Assembly (NCBI GenBank): GCA_934141445.1
Contig: CAKPCF010000009.1
Coordinates: 1 to 52,266, forward strand
DNA from: an uncultured Clostridia bacterium
GTDB taxonomy: Bacteria > Bacillota > Clostridia > TANB77 > CAG-508
Reading direction: 5' to 3'
Length of the DNA: 52,266 bases
The notes under the pieces were generated by a model, which had not been told where the DNA came from, did no database searches, and saw only the letters and a list, made by a program, of their open reading frames with translations. The position numbers and the translations under genes were made by a program. Of this stretch, positions 34,200 through 42,992 are shown piece after piece (position 1 is the stretch's first letter; the number at the start of each line of letters is the position of its first letter).

Positions 34200-35155
34200 T
34201 ATTTATCTACAAGTTCTTCATATTTTGCTAAATCTTCATTCCATTCCTTAGAATAAGTTTCATCATTTCTATGATCTTGTAAAATTTGTTTGTTATTTAA
34301 ATAATTTCCTAAATATCGAGTTGCCTTTAGTCCACCTGCATAATTCAAATGATCTCCAGCATCTCTGCTTTCTGTATTCCAATCAATTTTTAGTTCATCT
34401 TTTGCTGCATTTAAATCTAAAAATTCTATATTTTCTTCATCAGCAAATTTCTTTACAGAGTTATGTTTTTTGTAGTTCCAATTTTTAGTATTTGGCATGC
34501 TTGTCATAATGAATTTTATATTATTATCTTCACAATATTTTTTTATCAATTTGACATACATTTTATTTGTTTCTGAAATTTTCATAGTTTCTTTTGTATA
34601 TTTCATATATTCCTTGCAATCAGCAACAAAAGTAACATCTGAATAATTATATCCTTTTAAATAATCATGCCATGTATAATCAATTGGCTCATAAAAGTCT
34701 GTTTTTTTCAAACTTTTCCATCTGTTATGATATTCTATTACAGGAAAGATATTTTCAGCTATCTTTTCTATCGGCATTGTTATATCCGATTGTACACATA
34801 CATTATCTACTTCTAAAATTAGAACTTTAGGAGTTTGATTTTTTGTAGCTTTGTAAATGTAATTTAATGTATCTGGCAATTTTTGAGCTGGTGTACCACA
34901 GATATAGCTTGTAAATCCAAAATTTTTCCATAATTCCATTGGAATTATAGAGCAATAAGACTCACTATTACCAACAATAAGCACATCAATTGTATCTTTT
35001 GGCTCACCTAAAATACCATTCGCTGTTTCATAATAAATTCCATCAGCTTTAGTATTGTTTTTAGGAGCAAATATATACGAAAGAATTGACAATATAAATA
35101 CAAAAATAAGTAAAAAACAAACTATTTTAATAACTTTTTCTTTCAATATATTCAC
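34199..35155 (-). CDS. SGNH/DltD-like membrane-anchored protein
   Basis: The 318-residue protein has one N-terminal transmembrane helix (about 10-30) and an extracellular SGNH-hydrolase-type domain. The nucleophile block is VGNSESYCS (S64), and the late Asp/His block is GDHLNYAGG (about 270). DltD and AlgX/AlgJ proteins with this plan act outside the membrane to complete acyl transfer to a polymer. It is the last gene of the operon, 3 nt after the MBOAT gene, as dltD often is beside dltB. I infer it hands the acyl group from the MBOAT to the acceptor. Confidence 0.85.
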   Translation of the reverse strand: MNILKEKVIKIVCFLLIFVFILSILSYIFAPKNNTKADGIYYETANGILGEPKDTIDVLIVGNSESYCSIIPMELWKNFGFTSYICGTPAQKLPDTLNYIYKATKNQTPKVLILEVDNVCVQSDITMPIEKIAENIFPVIEYHNRWKSLKKTDFYEPIDYTWHDYLKGYNYSDVTFVADCKEYMKYTKETMKISETNKMYVKLIKKYCEDNNIKFIMTSMPNTKNWNYKKHNSVKKFADEENIEFLDLNAAKDELKIDWNTESRDAGDHLNYAGGLKATRYLGNYLNNKQILQDHRNDETYSKEWNEDLAKYEELVDK

Positions 35156-35158
35156 CTC

Positions 35159-36748
35159 CTAAAATTGTGCATACATTGGGTCTACCGGAACATATCCTTC
35201 ACCATAAGCACCAAATATAATTATCATAAATATTAAAGCAAAATATAAAGTCCATCTAATTACAATATTCTTTTTAGAAACACTTTCTCTTATATTTATT
35301 CCTTTTTCTTTTAAAATACTTGTAATAAATACAATAATTGTTGTAACAGCAATTATTATGAAATCTCCTTTATCCAATCCTAATTTCAAAAATGTTCCAT
35401 TTCTTATCAAGTTGAATGAGAATTTTGTAATCATTTCTTTAAACATTGTAAATCCAGCTTGTAGACCAAATGCTCTGAAAAATAATTCTCCTATAAGAAC
35501 AAGTATTGTTGTTCTTATCATTTGTAATCCTTTATACAACCAATTTTGGTTATTGATTTTCAACTTTTCATTAACTTTCTTTACAAGTGGCTCTATAATT
35601 CTACCTAATAGAATCAATACAAAATGATACATTCCAAAGAATATATAGTTCCAAGCTTCGCCATGCCAAAGGCCATTGCATATCCATACACAGAATAATG
35701 CAATTGAACTAGATACCAATGGTCCATAAAAATTACCGATTTTCTTTCTTAAAGATGTTGTTATTTTTTTGCATCTATTTGTTAATGAAACTGGATAAAA
35801 TATATAATCTCTAAACCATGCTCCTAGAGTAATATGCCATCTTGTCCAAAATTCTGATATTGTTTTTGAGAAAAATGGTTGTCTGAAATTTTCTGGTAAT
35901 TTAACTCCAAAAATTTCTCCTATTCCTATTACCATATCCATAGTTCCTGAAAAATCCATATACAATTGTAAAGTATAGCCAATCATTCCTAATGCAACTA
36001 TTCCACCATCATATTCAGCATATCCTGTAAATACACTTATAATTAACGGATTTAATCTATCAGCAATTATATTTTTCTTCATTATTCCAAATAATAATCT
36101 TTGAATTCCAAGTGTCAAACTATTATAAGTTATTTTATTTCCTTGCCATAATTGTTCAGCTGTTTCCGAATATCTACAAATTGGTCCTTCCATTATTTGA
36201 GGAAAGAAACTCATATATAAGGCTAATCTTGATAAACTTTTATCTGCTACTATTTTTCCCTTATATACATCAATCATATATGATACAGCTTGCAAAGTAT
36301 AGAAAGATATTCCTATTGGAACAATAAATTTACTAATTTTTAGTTCAAATGGTATTTTTAAAATTTTAAATAAACTATTTATATTAGTTCCTATAAATGG
36401 TGAATATTTTAAAACTACTAATATTCCTATTTGTACTAAACAAGCATAAACTAAAATTTTTCTTTGATTTTTTTGATATTTTTCTTTTATTGCCTTTTTA
36501 TTTTCTTTTTCTGTATTAGCCAGTATATCAGCCTTTTCTTTTTGATTTAGTTCAAACCATAAACCAAAACAATACATTATAAAAGTACTAATTATTAAAT
36601 AAATCAATAATTTTCCACTTATAGACCAAAAGAAAATATAACTTGCTATCAACAAAACTTTCCACCTATGTTTTTGAGGTAGAAGATTATAGATTAACAT
36701 TGTTAATGGCAAAAATCCCCCTAAAAATAATACATCAGAGTATTTCAT
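35159..36748 (-). CDS. MBOAT-family acyltransferase (DltB/AlgI-like)
   Basis: The 529-residue multi-helix membrane protein has the MBOAT hallmarks PIGISFYTLQAVSYMIDVYKG, FFPQIMEGPICRY, EFWTRWHITLGAWFRDYIFYP and the catalytic-histidine region NGLWHGEAWNYIFFGMYH. DltB moves D-alanyl groups from a carrier protein across the membrane; AlgI acetylates alginate. The carrier gene ends 1 nt before this start, supporting a carrier-dependent transfer as in DltB. The acceptor is unknown; teichoic acid or another envelope glycan is likely. Confidence 0.92.
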   Translation of the reverse strand: MKYSDVLFLGGFLPLTMLIYNLLPQKHRWKVLLIASYIFFWSISGKLLIYLIISTFIMYCFGLWFELNQKEKADILANTEKENKKAIKEKYQKNQRKILVYACLVQIGILVVLKYSPFIGTNINSLFKILKIPFELKISKFIVPIGISFYTLQAVSYMIDVYKGKIVADKSLSRLALYMSFFPQIMEGPICRYSETAEQLWQGNKITYNSLTLGIQRLLFGIMKKNIIADRLNPLIISVFTGYAEYDGGIVALGMIGYTLQLYMDFSGTMDMVIGIGEIFGVKLPENFRQPFFSKTISEFWTRWHITLGAWFRDYIFYPVSLTNRCKKITTSLRKKIGNFYGPLVSSSIALFCVWICNGLWHGEAWNYIFFGMYHFVLILLGRIIEPLVKKVNEKLKINNQNWLYKGLQMIRTTILVLIGELFFRAFGLQAGFTMFKEMITKFSFNLIRNGTFLKLGLDKGDFIIIAVTTIIVFITSILKEKGINIRESVSKKNIVIRWTLYFALIFMIIIFGAYGEGYVPVDPMYAQF

Positions 36749-36749
36749 A

Positions 36750-36980
36750 TTATCCTTCTTCCTGTAATCTAACTATTAAATTCCATAATGCTTCAGCTGA
36801 ATTAAAGTTATCTGGTACAATTTCAACTGTTGGTATTTGAACATCAAATGCCTCTTCTATTTCTGCAACTAATGAAATGATTGAAAGTGAATCTAAATAT
36901 CCATCATCTACTAAAGTTGTACAATTTTTATAATCTACTCCTGATTCAATTCCTTCTAAAATTTCTAATAATTTTTCCAT
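36750..36980 (-). CDS. Acyl/peptidyl carrier protein (DltC-like)
   Basis: This 76-residue acidic helical protein has the phosphopantetheine attachment site GYLDSLSI with S31. Size and context fit DltC or a stand-alone peptidyl carrier. It would hold the activated amino acid made by the adenylation enzyme (38263) while it is decarboxylated and passed to the MBOAT. A 107-nt gap with a small GAGC-GAAA-GCTC hairpin separates it from the decarboxylase gene. Confidence 0.93.
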   Translation of the reverse strand: MEKLLEILEGIESGVDYKNCTTLVDDGYLDSLSIISLVAEIEEAFDVQIPTVEIVPDNFNSAEALWNLIVRLQEEG

Positions 36981-37087
36981 TACTAAATACCTCTTATATA
37001 TTATTTAGGTTTTTATTTGGATATACCTATAAACCTATATTAAAGAGCTTTCGCTCAAATTGATAACAAATTTATTTATTATTCAAA

Positions 37088-38251
37088 TTACATATTAAGC
37101 AAATATGTTGGCTTATTATCTCTTACTAAATTTATTGTTCTATCCACATTTATTTTAAGTACAGCTGGTAAATCTCTGCTTAAAAATAAAGATATACCTT
37201 CTGTTGTACAATAAGCACCAGTATTTTCAAATATAAACAAATCTCCAATCTTTAAATTTGAAACAGGAAATTGTTTTACTAGTATATCGTTTATTGTACA
37301 TAAAGAACCACATAAATTCCATTTTTCTGTATTTGTATTTTCTCTTTTTGGATATACATTACATTTTGGAAGTTTCATAGCCATTGTTTGTCCATAATAT
37401 GTTAAATGGTGTATTCCTCCATCTAGTATTGCATAATTTTGTTCTTTGTTTGTTTTTGTATCAACAACTTTTGTAATATAATATCCACAGCTTGCAACAA
37501 TACTTCTACCAAGTTCTAATGTTATTTTTCCTTTAAATTTCAATTCTTCAATAAATTCAGAAAATTGCTTCAAAAAGCTGTTTTCATCAAATTCTGTATT
37601 TTGAAAATAGTAAACAGGAAAGCCTGGTCCATATTCCAATTCTTTTGCTTCAAAACCGTAAATATCATACATTTTTTGTAGAAAATTGTCAACATAGTCA
37701 AGTTCTTTTTTTAAAATTTTCAAAGATGTTTTTTGAGTTCCTGAAAAATATTGTATCCCTTCTACTTCAATATTTTCATAAGTATTTCTTTCTTTAATAA
37801 TTTTTTCTGCCTCTTCTTCATTTATACCAAATTGATTGCCACTAGTTATTCTAATCATCAATTTAATTTTTCTATTCTTTTTTGTTTCATTTATTATTCT
37901 AAATTGTTCCATTGACTCAATAGAAAAATATTCAACATCATTATCATTTTTTATAATATTTTCTATTACTTCTGGTGTTTTATATACTCCAGTTACAAAT
38001 ATTTTTCCACCTGCTATATGTTTATTCTTACAAATTTCATATTCACCTGGTGAACAAACTTCAAATCTATCTATGCAATCTTCAATTTCTTTTACAATAA
38101 AAGTATTAGCTTTTATTGCATAACATAAGTTTACTTTTGCTGGTAAATTACTTTTTAAGTATTTTACTCTTTCTCTTAATTTTTTAATGTCAAATACATA
38201 AGCTGGTGTATTATATTTATCTAAAATTTCTAATATTGTATTTTCTTCCAT
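37088..38251 (-). CDS. Fold-type III PLP-dependent decarboxylase (LysA/BtrK-like)
   Basis: The 387-residue enzyme has the alanine-racemase-type barrel with PLP lysine K47 in CYAIKANT and ELGRSIVASCGYY (phosphate-binding). Active-site segments CGSLCTINDIL and GAYCTTEGISLFLSRDLP complete it. The sequence lacks the strict diaminopimelate signature and resembles BtrK-like and exosortase-associated decarboxylases, some of which act on carrier-bound amino acids. It lies 11 nt after the adenylation gene and before the carrier gene, so it probably decarboxylates the activated or carrier-bound amino acid. A housekeeping LysA role is less likely from context. Confidence 0.88.
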   Translation of the reverse strand: MEENTILEILDKYNTPAYVFDIKKLRERVKYLKSNLPAKVNLCYAIKANTFIVKEIEDCIDRFEVCSPGEYEICKNKHIAGGKIFVTGVYKTPEVIENIIKNDNDVEYFSIESMEQFRIINETKKNRKIKLMIRITSGNQFGINEEEAEKIIKERNTYENIEVEGIQYFSGTQKTSLKILKKELDYVDNFLQKMYDIYGFEAKELEYGPGFPVYYFQNTEFDENSFLKQFSEFIEELKFKGKITLELGRSIVASCGYYITKVVDTKTNKEQNYAILDGGIHHLTYYGQTMAMKLPKCNVYPKRENTNTEKWNLCGSLCTINDILVKQFPVSNLKIGDLFIFENTGAYCTTEGISLFLSRDLPAVLKINVDRTINLVRDNKPTYLLNM

Positions 38252-38262
38252 TCGACACCTCT

Positions 38263-39765
38263 TTATATCAATTCTAATAATTTCTTTCTATCTATTTTTC
38301 CATTTTTAGTCATTGGAAATTCATCTATTTTTGTTAAAACATTTGGAATCATATATATAGGAATTTCTTCTTTTAGTTTATCATGTAATTCTTTCTTTTC
38401 TATGTTGCCAATATAAAAGCCATATATTTTGCTTTTTTCTTCTTTATAGATACAACATGCTCTTGCTATTTCATCTATCTTTTCCATTGTTCTTTCAATT
38501 TCTTCAAGTTCAATTCTATGTCCTTGATGTTTTATTTGAAAATCTTTTCTACCACAGAAATATAAATTATCATCTTTACCAAAATATCCTAAATCTCCTG
38601 TTTTATATATAGTATCCAAATATCTATTATTTAATGGATTTTGTATAAACTTTTCAGAAGTTTGCTTTTCTTCTTTATAGTAACCCAAAGCTAATGCCGT
38701 ACCTCTTACACATATCTCTCCTGTTTCTTGTTTTTCAGTAATCAAATTATTATTCTCATCTAATAAAAATACCTCTTCATTGTCAAATGCTTTACCAACT
38801 GGTATTTGTTTTTCATATTTTAATTCTTTATCTACAATATGATATGTACAATTACATGTTATTTCTGTTGGTCCATATAAATTAACAAATTCTGCATTTG
38901 GAAGTTTCTCAATCCATTGTTTAATATGTTTAATTGGCATAACTTCACCACTAAATAAAATTTTATTTACTTTTTCAGGTACTTTATAATCTAATCCATG
39001 AAAAGTTGTAATTAAGCATAGCGCAGATACAGCCCATATTAAAGTTGTAACATCATTCTCACAAAGATAATCTAATAAATTTGCAGGTCTAGAAAATAGT
39101 TTTTTAGGTATTATAACTAGTGTTGCTCCAACTTTTAAACTTGAATATATATCTTTTACAGATACATCAAAATCAAAAGGTGCTTGATTACCAATTATAT
39201 CATTTGTATTTATATTGAAAGTATCTGTAAATACATTCATAAAATCAATAACTGATCTATGACTAACCACAACTCCTTTTGGAATTCCTGTTGAACCAGA
39301 AGTAAAATTTGTATATAGTGGGTCTACATCTAATTTTTGATTTCTTATAAACTGTAATTTTGCATTATCTATTTCAATATCTTTAATATTTTCAACAAGA
39401 ACTATATTTTCATTATCTTTTAATTCTTTTGCTAGTTCTAAATGTTCGTCATCAGTTATTATTACTTTAGTTTGCAATTTTTCTAATATTTTCTCTAATC
39501 TTACACTTGGCAAATCTGGATTTAGCAAACAATAAAAACCACCAGCATATACCGTTCCCAAAAAAGAATATAAAGCATTTATACCCTTTTCCATTAGAAC
39601 TGCTACTGGCTCGTTAATAATTTCATATTTTGTTAAATAAGTTCCTATTTTTTTACTATTTTCTTCTAACTCAAGATATGTACATCTTTTATTTTCTTCT
39701 ATAACAGCAATTTTCTCGCCATTATACTTACAATCATTTTCCAAATATTCTAATATACTTTTCAT
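38263..39765 (-). CDS. Amino acid adenylation enzyme (DltA/NRPS A-domain-like)
   Basis: The 500-residue stand-alone adenylation enzyme has core motifs A3 TSGSTGIPKG (155-164), A4 FDFDVSVKD with D200 (which in this family contacts the substrate amino group), A5 NLYGPTEITC, A7 YKTGDLG and A10 NGKIDRKK with catalytic K490. DltA activates D-alanine and loads DltC. Here the neighbouring decarboxylase suggests a different amino acid such as glutamate, aspartate or a basic residue. It is the first gene of the five-gene operon; promoter at 39820-39848. Confidence 0.92.
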   Translation of the reverse strand: MKSILEYLENDCKYNGEKIAVIEENKRCTYLELEENSKKIGTYLTKYEIINEPVAVLMEKGINALYSFLGTVYAGGFYCLLNPDLPSVRLEKILEKLQTKVIITDDEHLELAKELKDNENIVLVENIKDIEIDNAKLQFIRNQKLDVDPLYTNFTSGSTGIPKGVVVSHRSVIDFMNVFTDTFNINTNDIIGNQAPFDFDVSVKDIYSSLKVGATLVIIPKKLFSRPANLLDYLCENDVTTLIWAVSALCLITTFHGLDYKVPEKVNKILFSGEVMPIKHIKQWIEKLPNAEFVNLYGPTEITCNCTYHIVDKELKYEKQIPVGKAFDNEEVFLLDENNNLITEKQETGEICVRGTALALGYYKEEKQTSEKFIQNPLNNRYLDTIYKTGDLGYFGKDDNLYFCGRKDFQIKHQGHRIELEEIERTMEKIDEIARACCIYKEEKSKIYGFYIGNIEKKELHDKLKEEIPIYMIPNVLTKIDEFPMTKNGKIDRKKLLELI

Positions 39766-39819
39766 TTTTCACCTTCATATAGTAAATTTTTTTATTTACT
39801 TTTCATTATAATCGCGTTC

Positions 39820-39848
39820 ATTATATCTCATTAAATATAAAAAAACAA
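39820..39848 (-). promoter_or_regulatory. Promoter of the dlt-like operon
   Basis: On the minus strand, TTGTTT (complement of 39843-39848), a 17-bp spacer and TATAAT (complement of 39820-39825). The leader to the ATG at 39765 is about 45 nt, with the ribosome site GAAGGTG. Confidence 0.65.
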
Positions 39849-39875
39849 CACTTGGTAATAAAAATTAAGAATTTG

Positions 39876-39926
39876 TTAAAAACAAAAGAGTGTGTAAAAT
39901 TCATCTTCTACAATCAATATTCTCAT
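39876..39926 (-). pseudogene. Stub of a response-regulator gene
   Basis: Just after the ZIP transporter gene, the ribosome site AAGAGGTG precedes ATG and an open frame MRILIVEDEFYTLFCF ending at TAA. The first nine residues are the canonical start of a response-regulator receiver domain, including the two acidic residues before the phospho-acceptor strand. Everything after is missing. It is best read as the remnant of a deleted two-component system; a functional 16-residue peptide is unlikely. Confidence 0.6.
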
Positions 39927-39938
39927 TTAAACACCTCT

Positions 39939-40715
39939 TTATCCTAATGCAACATCTAAAATCATCATAATCACAAAGCCAATTGCCACACCAATTGTAC
40001 CAATATTTGAATGTTCACCTGCTTGTGATTCTGGTATAAGTTCTTCAACTACAACATAAATCATTGCACCTGCCGCAAATGACAATAAATAAGGTAAAAC
40101 TGGTACTACTGCATTAGTTAATAAAATTGTTATTATTGCACCTATTGGTTCTACAATCCCTGATAAAACTCCATATATAAATGACTTTAATTTTCCATTT
40201 CCCTCACCTTTTAATGGCATAGAAATTATTGCACCTTCTGGAAAGTTTTGAATTGCAATTCCTATTGCTAAAGCAAATGCTCCCGCAACTGTTATTCCAG
40301 AGTTCCCTATTAAAGCTCCTGCAAAAGTTACACCAACAGCCATTCCTTCTGGAATATTATGTAATGTTACTGCTAATACCATCATTGTCGTTTTCTTTAA
40401 TTTACTTTTTAAACCTTCTGGCTTATCACTTTTTAAATGCAAATGTGGAATCAATGAGTCTAATACTAACAAAAATATTATTCCAGCTAAAAATCCTACT
40501 GTTGCTGGGAGCCATTTTATTGTATTTGAAGATTCTGCCATTTCAAGTGATGGGATAAGCAATGACCATATTGAAGCTGCAATCATTACTCCTGAAGCAA
40601 AGCCTAAAAGTAGTTTTTCTACTTTGTTATCTATTTTATCTTTCATGAAAAATACCATTGCAGAACCAAGCGCTGTTCCTAAAAATGGTATCAATAGTCC
40701 TAATGCTAATTGCAT
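39939..40715 (-). CDS. ZIP-family divalent metal transporter
   Basis: The 258-residue protein has eight predicted transmembrane helices. The metal-site motifs are LHNIPEGMAVG in helix 4 and QNFPEGAIISMP in helix 5, plus EPIGA and a late EELIPES. These match bacterial ZupT/GufA-type zinc (or iron, manganese) importers. It starts after AGGAGG and is followed by the response-regulator stub, suggesting a former metal-responsive regulatory partner, though this is only inference. Confidence 0.93.
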   Translation of the reverse strand: MQLALGLLIPFLGTALGSAMVFFMKDKIDNKVEKLLLGFASGVMIAASIWSLLIPSLEMAESSNTIKWLPATVGFLAGIIFLLVLDSLIPHLHLKSDKPEGLKSKLKKTTMMVLAVTLHNIPEGMAVGVTFAGALIGNSGITVAGAFALAIGIAIQNFPEGAIISMPLKGEGNGKLKSFIYGVLSGIVEPIGAIITILLTNAVVPVLPYLLSFAAGAMIYVVVEELIPESQAGEHSNIGTIGVAIGFVIMMILDVALG

Positions 40716-40792
40716 AATTTTTTCCTCCTTTTGTAAAATATGAAATTTATTTTCTAAAATTATATAAAATTATTTATTTAATTTCAATAGAA

Positions 40793-40826
40793 AAAACGAT
40801 ACAGTTTTCAAAACTATATCGTTTTC
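40793..40826 (-). terminator. Terminator of the MATE-kinase fusion gene
   Basis: On the minus strand, AAAACGATATAGTTTT pairs with AAAACTGTATCGTTTT and is followed by TTCT. It lies 12 nt after the stop codon. Confidence 0.85.
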
Positions 40827-40837
40827 ATTATTATACA

Positions 40838-42796
40838 TTATTCTGTTACACATTCTTTTATAAATTTAGCTGTTTTTTCTACACCTTTTGAGTCAACATT
40901 CATAATTAAATCATAATTATTCATGTCTCTCCAATTTCTGTTTGTATAGAATTTATAATGTTTTTCTCTTTCTTTATTTACTTTTGCAATTTCTTTATTG
41001 GCATTTTCTTTGCTCAAACCATAGTATTTAACTGCTCTTTCTACTTTTGACTCATCACTTGAATATAAGAATACTTTTACAACATCTTTGTTATCTTTTA
41101 ATACATAATCTGCACATCTTCCAACAATTACACATGATTCTTTTTCAGCTAAATTCTTTATTACATTTGCTTCTGCAATAAATATTCTATCATCATTTTC
41201 ACCTTTTCTACTGCTTTCATCTGTTTCTTTTATGTAGTCTTTAGACAATCCTGATTCTTTAGCTGCAAGTGATATCAATTCTTTATCATAAAAATTAACC
41301 CCTAACATTTCAGCTAGTAATTTACCAACATATCTTCCTCCTGAAGCATATTCTCTTGAAACTGTAACAACAATATGTTTTCCTTTATAATCACTTGTTT
41401 TTAGTTCAACATTTGTATCTTTGCTATAATCTTTTTTACCTAGTTTTCTATATTCAGAACCAACAATAAAAATTGCAACAAAGAAACACAAAATATCTGA
41501 TATACATCCAGCATATAATATTCCATAAATACCTTTATTAAATGCAAAAGCAAGTAAAAGAGATATTGGTATCAATAAAATTATCTGTCTAGTAAAAGAT
41601 AATGCTGTTGCTTTCTTTACATTTCCTAAAGATTGTATTGCAATACTTCCAGTCATTTCTAATGCATTCAATGCAATAACAAGTAAGAATGAATGACACA
41701 TTAGTTCCGCAAACTCCATAAACAACTCATAACTAGAATCTGTATTAGATATAAATATTCCAGCAATTTGTCTTGGGAAGAAGAAAAAGATTAAATTAAA
41801 TACAATACCAACTATAAAGTTTATAATAAGTACTTTCTTTAAAGTTTCTTTTACTCTTTGTTTATTTCCAGCTCCATAATTAAATCCAATAATTGGTTGT
41901 GCACCAATAGAAATACCTAATACAACTGAAATATATATACTATTTAATTTTGAAATAACACCATAAACAGATAATGGTATATCAGCGCCAAATTTCGTAC
42001 TAGCACCGAATTTTGTCATCATATTATTCATAAAAATGAATAAAACTAAAATTGTGCATTGTGTTATAAATGATGATAAACCTAATCCTAAAATTCTAAA
42101 TACATCACCATCTAATTTAATGCTTTCTTTTGTTATTTTAACTGACTTAAATCTTTTTAAATAAATCATTGCAATTATAAATGAAACAATTTGTCCTATA
42201 ACAGTAGCAATAGCACCACCTTTAACCCCCATGTTAAATCCTAAAATAAATATAGGGTCTAATATAATATTTATAATAGCACCAACTGTTAGCATAATCA
42301 TAGAATATTTTGGTGAACCATCAGCTCTTATAATATTTGATAAAGCTGTATAAATAATCATAAAAGGTGCACCAATACAAATTATTTTTCCATAATCAAT
42401 AGCATAATTGTAAACATTTTCTGTACATCCAAAAAACATTACAAGTTTTGGTAAAGCAATATAAGATACTATGCCTAAAAATATAGAAACTATAATAGTA
42501 GTAATTATAGCTTGTCCTACTCCTTTAGCTGCTTCTTTATCGTTTTTTTCTCCTAATTTTAGTGATAAATTAGCTGCAGCACCATTTCCAATTAAACCTG
42601 CAAATGCATTAAATGCAATAACTAATGGAAATATAACATTTGTAGCTGCATTTCCTAATGTTCCAACACCTTTGCCAATAAATATTTGATCAACTATATT
42701 GTATATTGAGTTGATTAACATACTTATAACACAAGGTATTGCAAAAGCTAATAATAGCTTGTTGATTTTTTCTTTTCCTAAATTTAATTCCTCCAT
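40838..42796 (-). CDS. MATE-family transporter fused to a cytidylate kinase-like domain
   Basis: Residues 1-445 form a 12-helix MATE multidrug/metabolite exporter (NSIYNIVDQIFIGKGVG near the start, IGAQPIIGFNYGAGN in the second half). A short linker leads to a cytosolic P-loop kinase-like domain from about 470 to 652, which resembles the cytidylate kinase-like family: VTVSREYASGGRYVGKLLAE (from about 477), NFYDKELISLAAKESG and VIVGRCADYVL. No frameshift or start site marks a split, so it is a true fusion. The kinase part may phosphorylate a small molecule handled by the transporter or regulate it; neither is known. Confidence 0.9.
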   Translation of the reverse strand: MEELNLGKEKINKLLLAFAIPCVISMLINSIYNIVDQIFIGKGVGTLGNAATNVIFPLVIAFNAFAGLIGNGAAANLSLKLGEKNDKEAAKGVGQAIITTIIVSIFLGIVSYIALPKLVMFFGCTENVYNYAIDYGKIICIGAPFMIIYTALSNIIRADGSPKYSMIMLTVGAIINIILDPIFILGFNMGVKGGAIATVIGQIVSFIIAMIYLKRFKSVKITKESIKLDGDVFRILGLGLSSFITQCTILVLFIFMNNMMTKFGASTKFGADIPLSVYGVISKLNSIYISVVLGISIGAQPIIGFNYGAGNKQRVKETLKKVLIINFIVGIVFNLIFFFFPRQIAGIFISNTDSSYELFMEFAELMCHSFLLVIALNALEMTGSIAIQSLGNVKKATALSFTRQIILLIPISLLLAFAFNKGIYGILYAGCISDILCFFVAIFIVGSEYRKLGKKDYSKDTNVELKTSDYKGKHIVVTVSREYASGGRYVGKLLAEMLGVNFYDKELISLAAKESGLSKDYIKETDESSRKGENDDRIFIAEANVIKNLAEKESCVIVGRCADYVLKDNKDVVKVFLYSSDESKVERAVKYYGLSKENANKEIAKVNKEREKHYKFYTNRNWRDMNNYDLIMNVDSKGVEKTAKFIKECVTE

Positions 42797-42948
42797 ATAA
42801 AATCCATTCCTTTCTTTAACTTAAAAGAAAGTATGATTATGAAACTACTTTCAAATCCCCTTCTTTTTTTCGCATCTTATAAAGTTTAACACAAAAAAAT
42901 TTTTTATGTAAGCAAAATTTTTAATTTTTTTCAAATTTTTTTACATAC

Positions 42949-42977
42949 AAAAACAGATTGTGTAACAATCTGTTTTT
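42949..42977 (-). terminator. Terminator of the membrane-tethered sigma gene
   Basis: Perfect stem AAAAACAGATTGT/ACAATCTGTTTTT with a GTA loop, about 15 nt after the stop codon at 42993. Confidence 0.85.
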
Positions 42978-42992
42978 GCTTTATAATAATAA

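Noticed and set aside
37088..38251. A housekeeping diaminopimelate decarboxylase (lysA).
   Set aside because: The active-site segment CGSLCTINDIL and the position between adenylation and carrier genes fit a dedicated operon enzyme better; lysA activity is not excluded.
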